A stretch of DNA of 9,247 nt, from positions 1 to 9,247 of the forward strand of contig DATJMJ010000100.1 of NCBI GenBank assembly GCA_035508795.1, in the 5' to 3' direction. Made by a program: the position numbers and the translations under genes. This DNA is from DATJMJ01 sp035508795 (GTDB lineage Bacteria; Actinomycetota; Acidimicrobiia; Acidimicrobiales; Palsa-688). The notes under the pieces were generated by a model that saw nothing but the letters and a program-made list of their open reading frames with translations, was not told where the DNA came from and did not search any database. Of the stretch, positions 1 to 6,199 are shown in pieces. Each line of letters starts with the position of its first letter. The stretch's first letter is position 1.

Positions 1-1
1 T

Positions 2-169
2 GCAGGGGAGTGCGGCGGCTACGCAACGGTGCTAAAGGCGCCAGCGGCCCTCAAGGCGTCGCTCGATGTTTGGGGCCCGGTCCCCGGGGTGGGGCTGATG
101 CGCCGCATCAAGGAGCAGTTCGACCCTTGCGGCCGGCTTTCACCAGGCCGGTTCGTAGGCGGGATTTGA
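2..169 (+). CDS. glcE: Glycolate oxidase FAD-binding subunit GlcE, C-terminal fragment
   Basis: The gene enters from the left edge; its last 55 codons are read in frame from base 2 to a TGA at 167-169. The visible tail contains VWGPVPGVGLMRRIKEQFDP followed by GRLSPGRFVGG. The pattern 'LMRRIKEQFDPxGRLxPGRF' is the usual ending of FAD-linked oxidases of the GlcD/GlcE type (VAO/PCMH superfamily), where the C-terminal segment caps the flavin domain. The glcF gene starts 2 bp later, which favours GlcE over an unrelated FAD oxidase, because glcD-glcE-glcF is the established order in GlcDEF operons. In that complex GlcD and GlcE carry flavin and GlcF carries iron-sulfur clusters, and together they oxidise glycolate to glyoxylate at the membrane. 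Only the C terminus is seen, so GlcD or another lactate/glycolate-type oxidase cannot be fully excluded. Confidence 0.82.
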   Translation, partial: AGECGGYATVLKAPAALKASLDVWGPVPGVGLMRRIKEQFDPCGRLSPGRFVGGI

Positions 170-171
170 CA

Positions 172-1440
172 GTGGGGCCCGAGGAAAGAGCCAAGCTCCA
201 GGTCCTGGTCGACGACTGCGTCCACTGCGGTTTCTGCTTGCCGGCCTGCCCGACTTACAAGTTGTGGGGGGAGGAGATGGACTCGCCCCGCGGCCGTATC
301 CATCTCGTGGACCAGGTGCTTGCCGGGGAGCCGCTCGAAGGTGCCCCCACCAGGCACTTCGACGCTTGCCTGTCTTGCATGGCATGCGTCACCGCCTGCC
401 CGTCCGGAGTCCGCTACGGCGAGGTCATCGAGGCCGTGCGGGCCGAAGTGGAGACGCGGGCCCGAAGGCCATGGGACGAGCGTGCCGTCCGGGCGGTCAT
501 CTTCTCCCTCTTCCCGTACCCGAGGCGTCTCCGGCTGGCACGCCTGCCCTTGGCCTTCGCAGAAGCCACCGGCTTGCGGTCGTTGTTGCGAAGGACGTCG
601 GCAGCCAGGCTGCCCCCGTTTTTGAGGGCCATGGAGTCGCTCGCGCCGGCACCGTCACCTCTCGAGCGGCTCCCGCCAAGAGTGCCGGCACAAGGCACCT
701 GCCGGGGTGCCGTCGGGTTGTTGACGGGCTGCATCCAGAGCGTCTTTTTCTCCCGTATCAATTCGGCAACCGCCCGCGTGCTTGCCGCAGAAGGGTTCGA
801 TGTCGTGGTCCCGCCTGGACAGGGCTGCTGCGGAGCGCTCTCGTGGCACGCGGGTCGTGAGGCTCAGGCGGCACGCTTGGCAAAGCAGACGGCCCATGTT
901 TTCAAACAAAGTGGCGTCGACGTCGTCGTGGTGAACGCCGCCGGTTGCGGGTCGACGGTCAAAGAGTACTCACGGCTCGTCTCGGGCGGTACGTCCGCCG
1001 CTGAGGAAGCCGCTTGGCTTTCGAGCCGGGCACGCGACCTGTCGGAGTTCCTCGTCGCGTCCGGGACGCGGGCACCTCGCCACGCCATCAAAACACGTCT
1101 TGCCTACCAGGACGCCTGCCATTTGGAGCACGGCCAGGGGATCCGCGAACAGCCGAGGAAGTTGTTGAGCGAGGTGCCCGGGCTCGAAGTGCTCGAGTTG
1201 GCAGACCGGTCCTGTTGCGGGTCGGCGGGGGTGTACAACCTTCTGCAGCCCGGCACCGCCATGGACCTCGGCGACCTGAAAGCCAAAGCGGTGACCGGCA
1301 CCCGGGCGGAGGTCGTGGTCTCGGGCAACGTGGGTTGTCTCATGCAGATCCGCAGCGCCCTCGAGCGTGCCGGGTCGCAGGTCCGCACGGCCCACATCGC
1401 CGAGGTCCTCGACGCGTCTATCCGAGGGGTGGCTATCTAG
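172..1440 (+). CDS. glcF: Glycolate oxidase iron-sulfur subunit GlcF
   Basis: The 422-residue product, close to the roughly 407 of E. coli GlcF, passes electrons from the flavin subunits of glycolate oxidase towards the respiratory chain. Two 4Fe-4S ferredoxin motifs lie near the N terminus: C16-C19-C22-C26P (CVHCGFCLPACP) and C66-C69-C72-C76P (CLSCMACVTACP). Two cysteine-rich CCG domains follow, with CCG pairs at C219/C220 (GQGCCGALSWHAG) and C348/C349 (SCCGSAGVYNL), each preceded by its upstream partner cysteine (LLTGCIQS near 184 and DACHLEHG near 315). This is the LutA/HdrD/GlcF architecture. The GTG at 172 is chosen because it lies 2 bp after the glcE stop, with a GGCGGG purine stretch about 8 bp upstream. 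A TTG at 166 overlapping the glcE stop is the alternative. The open frame runs upstream to base 10, but that part is a shadow of glcE. Its last 8 bases overlap the convergent STAS gene. A related lactate-utilisation iron-sulfur protein is possible but less likely given the glcE neighbour. Confidence 0.9.
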   Translation: MGPEERAKLQVLVDDCVHCGFCLPACPTYKLWGEEMDSPRGRIHLVDQVLAGEPLEGAPTRHFDACLSCMACVTACPSGVRYGEVIEAVRAEVETRARRPWDERAVRAVIFSLFPYPRRLRLARLPLAFAEATGLRSLLRRTSAARLPPFLRAMESLAPAPSPLERLPPRVPAQGTCRGAVGLLTGCIQSVFFSRINSATARVLAAEGFDVVVPPGQGCCGALSWHAGREAQAARLAKQTAHVFKQSGVDVVVVNAAGCGSTVKEYSRLVSGGTSAAEEAAWLSSRARDLSEFLVASGTRAPRHAIKTRLAYQDACHLEHGQGIREQPRKLLSEVPGLEVLELADRSCCGSAGVYNLLQPGTAMDLGDLKAKAVTGTRAEVVVSGNVGCLMQIRSALERAGSQVRTAHIAEVLDASIRGVAI

Positions 1441-1795
1441 CTTCGGGGCGAGTGGCCTCGTCGACGGTCCCAAAGATTGGGAAGACCCTCGTCAGGCCGG
1501 TTACCTGCAAGACATTGAGGATGACGGGCCGGGTCGAGACGAGTGCCAGCTCACCGCCCTGGCTGCGGGCGCGCTTTAGCCCGGCGACAAGGACGGAGAG
1601 GCCAACCGAGTCGAGGAAGCTCGCGCCCTCCAGGTCGACGACAAGCTGGTTTTGCCCACGGCTCGCCAGGTCGACCAGCTTTTCCCTGACCACCGCCACC
1701 GTGCCGACGTCGACCTCGCCCTTCAATGCCATGACCGTGTACGGCGGGCGGCTCTCGTCCAGTTCGAGAGCGAACCCAACGGGCATATTTCCCAT
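1433..1795 (-). CDS. STAS-domain protein, anti-sigma-factor antagonist type
   Basis: This 120-residue protein consists of one STAS domain, the fold of SpoIIAA/RsbV anti-anti-sigma factors. The first strands include LKGEVDVGTV (about 24-33), followed by LVVDLEGASFLDS and VGLSVLVAGLKRA (about 51-76). The family's phosphorylation site is the serine after the aspartate in 'DSxGLxxL', here S63 in LDSVGLS. In characterised members the unphosphorylated form sequesters a serine-kinase anti-sigma factor and frees a sigma factor. No HATPase_c kinase, PP2C phosphatase or sigma gene is present in the window, so its partners are unknown. It lies 48 bp downstream of the sugar permease on the same strand with no convincing terminator between, so read-through is possible. 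ATG 1795 has a GGGGGA stretch about 11 bp upstream. A second ATG at 1784-1786 is preceded by GGGA at closer spacing and would remove three residues. The stop region overlaps convergent glcF by 8 bp. Confidence 0.83.
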   Translation of the reverse strand: MGNMPVGFALELDESRPPYTVMALKGEVDVGTVAVVREKLVDLASRGQNQLVVDLEGASFLDSVGLSVLVAGLKRARSQGGELALVSTRPVILNVLQVTGLTRVFPIFGTVDEATRPEAR

Positions 1796-1843
1796 GACGA
1801 CCGCATTCCCCCCAGACGCCGATCCTAAGCCACCTGGGCGCCC

Positions 1844-2728
1844 TCACCCGCGCAGGCCCGTGAGGGCGATGCCCTCGACGAAAAACCGCTGGGCGAACAC
1901 AAAGGCGACCAGCACCGGCAGGGCGAAGACGAAGGCGGCTGCCATCAGGTAGTTGAAGGCGGTGAAGTGAAGGCTCTGGTATTGCTGCAGGCCGAGCGAC
2001 AGGGTGAAGAGGGAGCCCTTGTTCAAGAAGATGAGTGGGGCGAGGAAGTCCGTCCAGCTGGACAGGAACGAAAAGAGCATCACGGTTATCAGCCCGCCCT
2101 TGGCGATGGGCACGACGATCCGCAGCAGCGTGGCCCACTCGCCGGCCCCGTCGATGCGGGCGGCGTCTATCAGCTCGCGGGGCAGCGAGCGGAAAAACTG
2201 GCGCAGCAAGAAGATGGCCAGGCTGGCCGAAAAGGCCGAGGATATGTACTGGCCGAAGAAGGGAGCGACGATCAGGGGGAGGAGCGTGCCGAGGAAGTGG
2301 AGGTCTCTGTACATCACGTACAGGGGCACCATGAGGACCTGGAAGGGGAGCATTATCCCTGCCAGCACGACGTAAAACACGAGGTCTCTCCCGCGCCAGC
2401 GAAGGACCGAGAAGGCGTAGGCGGCCGGGACGCAGGAGAACAATATCCCGCAGATGGTTGCCCCGGAGACGATGAGGCTGTTGCGGAAGTAGAGCCAGAA
2501 CGGTATGTAGTCGAAGGCCTTGCGGTAATTGGCGAACTTCGGGTGCGATGGCACCAGCTGCGGCGGGTACACGAAGATGGCCGAGTTGGATTTCAAGGAA
2601 CTGGCCACCATCCAAAGGAGCGGGAGCAGGAACACCGCCGAGAGGCAGATCAGGACCACGTGGCGGGCACTGTTCGTCAGCAGGTGCTTTTGCCTACCGG
2701 GTTTGAGCAGGCCTTCGTGCAGGCTCAC
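1844..2728 (-). CDS. Carbohydrate ABC transporter permease, MalG/UgpE type
   Basis: This 294-residue inner-membrane protein is the second of two permeases forming the translocation channel of a carbohydrate-uptake (CUT1) importer. About six hydrophobic segments are visible, starting near residues 22-42, 84-107, 115-139, 148-175, 212-233 and 260-282. The cytoplasmic EAA loop that docks the ATPase is at about 185-208 (ELIDAARIDGAGEWATLL, then RIVVPI), with the conserved glycine and the I-x-x-P ending. Length is normal for MalG-type proteins (about 275-300). The start is a GTG at 2728-2726 that overlaps the stop of the upstream permease (GTGA), preceded by AGGGGAG about 8 bp away, a typical translational-coupling arrangement. 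The open frame extends upstream to 3187, but that part lies inside the other permease and has no membrane-protein character. No ATPase gene follows; the next gene is the STAS protein. Confidence 0.93.
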   Translation of the reverse strand: MSLHEGLLKPGRQKHLLTNSARHVVLICLSAVFLLPLLWMVASSLKSNSAIFVYPPQLVPSHPKFANYRKAFDYIPFWLYFRNSLIVSGATICGILFSCVPAAYAFSVLRWRGRDLVFYVVLAGIMLPFQVLMVPLYVMYRDLHFLGTLLPLIVAPFFGQYISSAFSASLAIFLLRQFFRSLPRELIDAARIDGAGEWATLLRIVVPIAKGGLITVMLFSFLSSWTDFLAPLIFLNKGSLFTLSLGLQQYQSLHFTAFNYLMAAAFVFALPVLVAFVFAQRFFVEGIALTGLRG

Positions 2729-3663
2729 GCTTGTTGCTCCCCTCTGTAAAACACCAGGCGCCGCTGCAGGCGGAACAGCGTGATGGTTATGACCATCGTG
2801 ACGGCGAAGAGGATCCAGGCCATTGCCGAGGCGTAGCCCATCTTCAGGAACTGGAAGGCGTTCTGGTAGATGTAGATCGAATAAAACAGCGTCGAGTTGA
2901 CGGGGGCACCGAGGTCCTGAGCGGTCGCCACGAAAGCCTCGGTGAAAAACTGGAGGTAAAAGATTATCCAGACGATCAAGCTGTAAAACAGGACCGGCCC
3001 GAGGAGGGGGAAGGTTATGTAGCGGAAGTTCTGGAGAGGTTTGGCCCCGTCGAGAGAAGCTGCCTCGTAGAGTTCGCCCGGGATCTCCTTCAGCCCGGCG
3101 AGCATGAGGACCATGATCTGGCCGACGGCTTCCCACAGGAGCAGGATCAACAGGCTCGGTTTCGACAGCGCCGGGTTGGCCAGCCACCCCTGAGGCTTGA
3201 TGTGGAAAACGCCGAGGGCGGCGTTGAGCAACCCGTAGTCAGGGTTGAAGATCCATATCCAGATGACGGCGACCGCCACAGAGGGGACCACCGCCGGCAC
3301 GAATATGGCCCCGCGGTAAAAGGCCGAGCCCCGTACCGGGCGCTTCAGTAGCAAGGCGCAGCCGAGGCCGAGGATGATCCCGGCGGGCGCGCCGATCACG
3401 GTCATGAAGCCGGTGTTTATGACCGAGGTGCGGAAGAGCGGGTCGTGCACCAGCCCGACGTAATTGGCCGTCCCGACCCAATGGGGGGGCTGGAGCATGT
3501 CGTAGTTGGTGAAGCTCCAGTAAAGCGACAGCAGGAGCGGGACGACGGTCAGCCCGATGAACCCGACCAGCCAGGGCAGTAGGAAAAGGAGCGGCCCTCG
3601 CAATACTCGCAAGCGCCGGCTCGGCTTTTCGGCAATCGTGCCGCGGCTGGTCGATTGTCGCAC
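2725..3663 (-). CDS. Carbohydrate ABC transporter permease, MalF/UgpA type
   Basis: This 312-residue membrane protein is the first permease of the CUT1-type importer. A basic N terminus (RGTIAEKPSRRLRVLRG) precedes a first membrane segment at about 24-50 (LLFLLPWLVGFIGLTVVPLL), typical of UgpA/MalF-like proteins. Further hydrophobic segments lie near 85-106, 119-140, 170-192, 222-242 and 277-297. The EAA loop is at about 197-223 (ELYEAASLDGAKPLQNF, then the ITFPLLGP ending). The GTG at 3663-3661 is taken as the start; a GGGGGGCGGAG purine run ends 4 bp upstream. It begins 18 bp after the stop of the binding-protein gene and ends in a 4-bp overlap with the second permease, so the three genes form one transcription unit. 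Homology alone does not reveal the sugar. Confidence 0.93.
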   Translation of the reverse strand: MRQSTSRGTIAEKPSRRLRVLRGPLLFLLPWLVGFIGLTVVPLLLSLYWSFTNYDMLQPPHWVGTANYVGLVHDPLFRTSVINTGFMTVIGAPAGIILGLGCALLLKRPVRGSAFYRGAIFVPAVVPSVAVAVIWIWIFNPDYGLLNAALGVFHIKPQGWLANPALSKPSLLILLLWEAVGQIMVLMLAGLKEIPGELYEAASLDGAKPLQNFRYITFPLLGPVLFYSLIVWIIFYLQFFTEAFVATAQDLGAPVNSTLFYSIYIYQNAFQFLKMGYASAMAWILFAVTMVITITLFRLQRRLVFYRGEQQA

Positions 3664-3681
3664 CGGGCTCCGCCCCCCGCT

Positions 3682-5001
3682 CTAAGCGCTCGCGGCGGCG
3701 CTCTCCATTGCCGATTGCAGTGAGCTCATCGCCTTGGCGGCGGTCGTCTTGCCGTACAGCGCCGAAGCCTGAGCCTCGCAGAGCTGCACCCCGTACTGGG
3801 TCGAGTACGGCAACTGGGGCCACACGTGGGCGTTTTGAGAGTCAGCCTCGTTGATGAAGATCCGGAACCGGGCGTCGTTGGCGAGCGGGAAGCTCGGTAC
3901 TTGCTTGAGTTGGGGAAGGTTGGCGACCAGCTGGGCAAACGTTGCCGTTACCTGCGGGTTGGTGGTCTCCCACTTTATGAACGCGAATGCCGCGCTCGGG
4001 TCGGAGGCACCGCGCGGTATCACCTGCGGGTTGGTGTCGATGAACGTCGTACCCCGCAGCGATGACATGCCCGCCGGAGCGGGGAACGGTGCGACGCCGA
4101 TCTCGGAGGCCATGCTCGGCCGGTTGGCCTCGATGTACTGCAGGGCCCATGGGCCGTCGTAGACCATGGCCAGCTTGCCGGACTCGAACGGGTCGTTGGC
4201 CGTCAGGTAAGCGCCGGCACTGCTCTCGAAGTTGGCCATGTTCTCGGCGCCGTACTTCTGGTAGAAGCTCACCTCGTACTGGAGGGCGGCGATATTTTGC
4301 GGGGCGTCTGCAGTTATCGCGTGCGACTTTTGGTTGTACCACTGGCCGCCGAAGTCCCACCCCATGTCCTCGAGCGTGCATACCTGGCCATTGGACTGGC
4401 CGGGGTAGTCAGGCAGGAAGCCGAGCTGGGTGATCCGGCCGCTTTTGTCCTGCTTGGTGAGCTTGAACGCGTCGGCTTGCAACTGCTCGGTGGTGGTCGG
4501 AGGGTCGTTGGGGTTGAGGCCGGCTTGTTTGAAAAGGGCCTTGTTGTAAAGGAGGCCGACGTCGAAGTCCATAAAGGGCAACCCGTAGAGCTGGCCGTTG
4601 ACCGTGAGCGCGTCGAGGGCTGAGGGGACATAGACGCCGGTGGCGAGGTGCGACGAAGAGATGAACGGCGCCATCGGGAGGAGCGCCCCCCGGCTTGCCC
4701 ACTCGCCCATCTCGAGCGACGTCCCGAGGTCGACGATGTCAGGAGGTGTCCCGCCGCTGATCGCGGTCAAGATCTTGGCCGAGTTTGTGACCGGGGTCTC
4801 GGTGATGTGCACTCCGGGGTTGAGCGCCTCGTACTCCTTGATGATCTTGTCGAGCGCCGCTTCTTCGTGACCACCGCCCCACTGCTGCCACATCGTCAGG
4901 TCGACCTGCTTTGCCGAGCCCGCAGATGCGGGGACGGCGGCCCCCGTGACGCTCCCGAGGACCAGGCTCCCGGCTGCAAGAGAACGGGTTACTGCTCGCA
5001 T
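3682..5001 (-). CDS. Sugar-binding protein of ABC transporter, family 1, Sec signal without lipobox
   Basis: The 439-residue extracytoplasmic binding protein delivers sugar to the permeases encoded downstream. Residues 1-27 form a Sec-type signal: basic start (MRAVTR), hydrophobic core, and an ASA|GSAK cleavage site after A27. The mature part shows the SBP_bac_1 pattern: a first strand LTMWQQWGGG (35-44), the helix with YEALNPGVHI (57-66), GGTPPDIV (83-90), LYGLPFMDFDVGLLYNKALF (138-157), and GKLAMVYDGPWAL (275-287). No cysteine occurs near the signal cleavage site, so it is not a classical lipoprotein. The only cysteines are C208 and C408, which could form a disulfide. The start is firm: an in-frame TGA lies at 5010-5008, just two codons before the ATG, so no longer N terminus is possible. 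A GGAGGGAG ribosome-binding stretch lies about 11 bp upstream. The end is alanine/serine-rich (MESAAASA). Confidence 0.93.
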   Translation of the reverse strand: MRAVTRSLAAGSLVLGSVTGAAVPASAGSAKQVDLTMWQQWGGGHEEAALDKIIKEYEALNPGVHITETPVTNSAKILTAISGGTPPDIVDLGTSLEMGEWASRGALLPMAPFISSSHLATGVYVPSALDALTVNGQLYGLPFMDFDVGLLYNKALFKQAGLNPNDPPTTTEQLQADAFKLTKQDKSGRITQLGFLPDYPGQSNGQVCTLEDMGWDFGGQWYNQKSHAITADAPQNIAALQYEVSFYQKYGAENMANFESSAGAYLTANDPFESGKLAMVYDGPWALQYIEANRPSMASEIGVAPFPAPAGMSSLRGTTFIDTNPQVIPRGASDPSAAFAFIKWETTNPQVTATFAQLVANLPQLKQVPSFPLANDARFRIFINEADSQNAHVWPQLPYSTQYGVQLCEAQASALYGKTTAAKAMSSLQSAMESAAASA

Positions 5002-5103
5002 GACATCTCACACTCCCTCCTCGGCCGCACCTGCTCGGCCATCAACCCAACGTCAAAGTGTGTGAACCGATAACTCGAGATGATAGATCGAACCGTTCTG
5101 CTG

Positions 5104-5132
5104 ATCGTAACAAGCCCTTTCTGCCATGGCAA
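5104..5132 (-). promoter_or_regulatory. Candidate sigma-70-type promoter of the sugar ABC operon
   Basis: Read on the minus strand, a -35 hexamer TTGCCA (5132-5127, five of six matches to TTGACA) is followed after exactly 17 bp by a -10 hexamer TACGAT (5109-5104, four of six matches to TATAAT). Transcription would start near 5097, giving a leader of about 95 nt before the binding-protein ATG. The palindrome TGCCATGGCA overlaps the -35, and one copy of the CTGATC hexamer overlaps the -10, so a repressor bound at either would block this promoter. Confidence 0.5.
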
Positions 5133-5241
5133 GCCCGGATTACCATCGGGCCAGGACCGTAAACCAATCCAAAAATCCTCATTCAGCCTGCTCATAGGTC
5201 ACTTTGGCTACCTGCCGCTGTCCCTGGAGAGCTGATCACCT

Positions 5242-5270
5242 TTGATGTAAGATCAGTCGTCAGATCTGAT
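5242..5270 (+). promoter_or_regulatory. Candidate promoter of the deoR-type/SIS operon overlapping an inverted repeat
   Basis: On the plus strand TTGATG (5242-5247, four of six matches to TTGACA) and TCTGAT (5265-5270, four of six matches to TATAAT) are separated by 17 bp. The inverted repeat GATCAG-9 bp-CTGATC (5251-5271) lies between and over these elements, as expected for an autoregulated repressor gene. Predicted start is near 5277, about 60 nt before the regulator ATG. The match is weaker than that of the opposing promoter. Confidence 0.35.
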
Positions 5271-5285
5271 CGGCGGCGGTAACGC

Positions 5286-5311
5286 CACGACCAACGACCA
5301 CGACCAACGAC
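5286..5311 (+). repeat. Perfect 13-bp tandem duplication upstream of the DeoR-type gene
   Basis: CACGACCAACGAC occurs at 5286-5298 and again directly at 5299-5311 without mismatch. It is followed by a partial third copy CAACG (5312-5316). It lies in the predicted leader of the regulator mRNA, ending about 27 bp before the ATG. It may simply be replication slippage; no function is evident. Confidence 0.8.
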
Positions 5312-5338
5312 CAACGTCAAGGGGGCAGGGCGGGAGCA

Positions 5339-6199
5339 ATGCGCCCACACGAGCGCCACGAGCGCATACTGAAGAGGGTCTCGGAGACCGGGAGGGTCGA
5401 CATCGACGCGCTGTCGGCCGAGCTCGGCGTATCTGTGGTGACGGCGCGGCGTGACCTCGCACTGCTCGAGGCGGACGGAGCCGTGCGGCGGGTCTACGGG
5501 GGGGCGACCCGCATCAGCAGCGGCAGCTACGAGCCGCCTTTCGCGGTGCGCGCCAAACTGCGGACTACCGCCAAGCGGGAGGTCGCCTCAGCCGTGGCCG
5601 GCCTGGTGGACGACGGCCAGACCGTGGTCCTCGACGCCGGCTCGACCGGCATCGCCATCGCCGAGCAGCTCGCCAACCGCCAGATCACCGTCTGTACGCC
5701 TTCGTTGCGGGTCGCCGCCGCCCTCGTCTCGTCGGGTTCGGTCCGGCTGATGGTGACGGGTGGGATGGTGCGGCCGGGCGAGCAGTCCCTCGTGGGCTCC
5801 GCCGCCGGCCGGATGCTCGAGGACTACCACTTCGACCTCTACATAATGACTGTCAGCGGGGCCGACGCCAATAACGGCTTCACGGAGTGGCACCCCGACG
5901 ACGCCGATGTCAAGCGCTCCGCCCTCAAAGCCGCCTCCCGCTGCATCGTCGCCTGCGACTCGACCAAGATCGGCCAGACGGCGTTCGCTCGAATTTGCGG
6001 CCTCGCTGCTGCCGAGTTGCTCGTCACCGACTCGGCGATCACCGACGAGCAGCGTTCGGCTCTCGAGGCGCGTGGCCTCGAGGTGCGGGTTACGGCCACG
6101 CCGGCCACGCCTGCCAGGCCGGCCAGGCCGGCCGCGCTTGGAGCGTTCGGCGAGGACGGCGGGCCCGGGGCAGAGGACCACGAGGAGGTTGGGCTCTAG
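5339..6199 (+). CDS. DeoR/GlpR-family transcriptional regulator of sugar metabolism
   Basis: This 286-residue DNA-binding protein probably represses the divergent transporter operon and its own operon. The N terminus is the typical DeoR start (MRPHERHERILKRVSETGRV), with the helix-turn-helix at about 22-44 (IDALSAELGVSVVTARRDL) and the wing ending RRVYGGA (50-56). The C-terminal effector domain has the family's phosphosugar-binding pattern: LDAGSTGIAIAEQL (98-111), TGGMVRPGEQSLVG (140-153), GFTEWHPDDADVKR (180-193) and CDSTKIGQTAF (206-216). Family members sense phosphorylated sugars, which fits the kinase and isomerase genes nearby. The usual length is about 250-260. The excess is a C-terminal tail made of ATP/ARP tripeptides and an acidic end. 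The ATG is preceded closely by GGGAG (2 bp) and by an AGGG further upstream. The stop codon TAG overlaps the next start by one base. Confidence 0.92.
   Translation: MRPHERHERILKRVSETGRVDIDALSAELGVSVVTARRDLALLEADGAVRRVYGGATRISSGSYEPPFAVRAKLRTTAKREVASAVAGLVDDGQTVVLDAGSTGIAIAEQLANRQITVCTPSLRVAAALVSSGSVRLMVTGGMVRPGEQSLVGSAAGRMLEDYHFDLYIMTVSGADANNGFTEWHPDDADVKRSALKAASRCIVACDSTKIGQTAFARICGLAAAELLVTDSAITDEQRSALEARGLEVRVTATPATPARPARPAALGAFGEDGGPGAEDHEEVGL
6095..6130 (+). repeat. In-frame 9-bp tandem repeats in the regulator's C-terminal tail
   Basis: Four consecutive 9-bp units encode Ala-Thr-Pro, Ala-Thr-Pro, Ala-Arg-Pro, Ala-Arg-Pro. A decayed fifth (Ala-Ala-Leu) follows. The units differ by one to three bases (for example GCCACGCCG and GCCAGGCCG). 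They fall after the end of the recognisable DeoR effector domain, so they probably form a flexible linker produced by slippage and are likely to vary in copy number between strains. Confidence 0.75.
6182..6188 (+). promoter_or_regulatory. Ribosome-binding site fixing the SIS gene start
   Basis: GAGGAGG, a near-perfect Shine-Dalgarno sequence inside the end of the regulator gene, lies 10 bp before the GTG at 6199 and 25 bp before the ATG at 6214. The spacing favours the GTG, which overlaps the regulator stop as TAGTG. Confidence 0.7.

Larger units (their letters stand above)
5002..5338. promoter_or_regulatory. Divergent control region between transporter operon and DeoR gene
   Basis: This 337-bp stretch separates two divergently transcribed units and holds no convincing gene. 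It contains a promoter candidate for each direction, listed separately. It also contains four copies of one hexamer: CTGATC at 5101-5106, 5232-5237 and 5266-5271, and its reverse complement GATCAG at 5251-5256. The last two form an inverted repeat with a 9-bp spacer, enclosing the 10-bp palindrome TCAGATCTGA at 5260-5269. Another 10-bp palindrome, TGCCATGGCA (5122-5131), overlaps the transporter -35, and GAACCGTTC (5090-5098), an inverted repeat around one central base, sits near its predicted transcription start. These are plausible operator elements for the adjacent DeoR-type regulator. The link between repeats and regulator is inference. Confidence 0.6.

Noticed and set aside
1836..1843. 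Palindrome GGGCGCCC after the permease gene as a terminator
   Set aside because: It is 8 bp with no loop and no T-tract, so it cannot form a stable terminator hairpin.
1014..1952. A 312-codon plus-strand open frame through glcF, the STAS gene and the permease end
   Set aside because: It is a low-complexity Arg/Pro/Thr-rich shadow frame, while the genes in the other frames carry clear family motifs.
2729..3187. N-terminal extension of the second permease into the first permease gene
   Set aside because: The extension is Pro/Arg/Asp-rich with no membrane segments and lies inside a well-supported gene in another frame. The GTGA overlap gives a natural start.
5137..5170. GGATT...AATCC inverted repeat in the control region as an operator
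   Set aside because: Five-bp arms with a spacer of about 24 bp are too weak to stand out.
4989..5195. A 68-codon minus-strand open frame in the divergent control region
   Set aside because: It spans the transporter promoter candidate and overlaps the start of the binding-protein gene. It has no recognisable family features or convincing ribosome-binding site.
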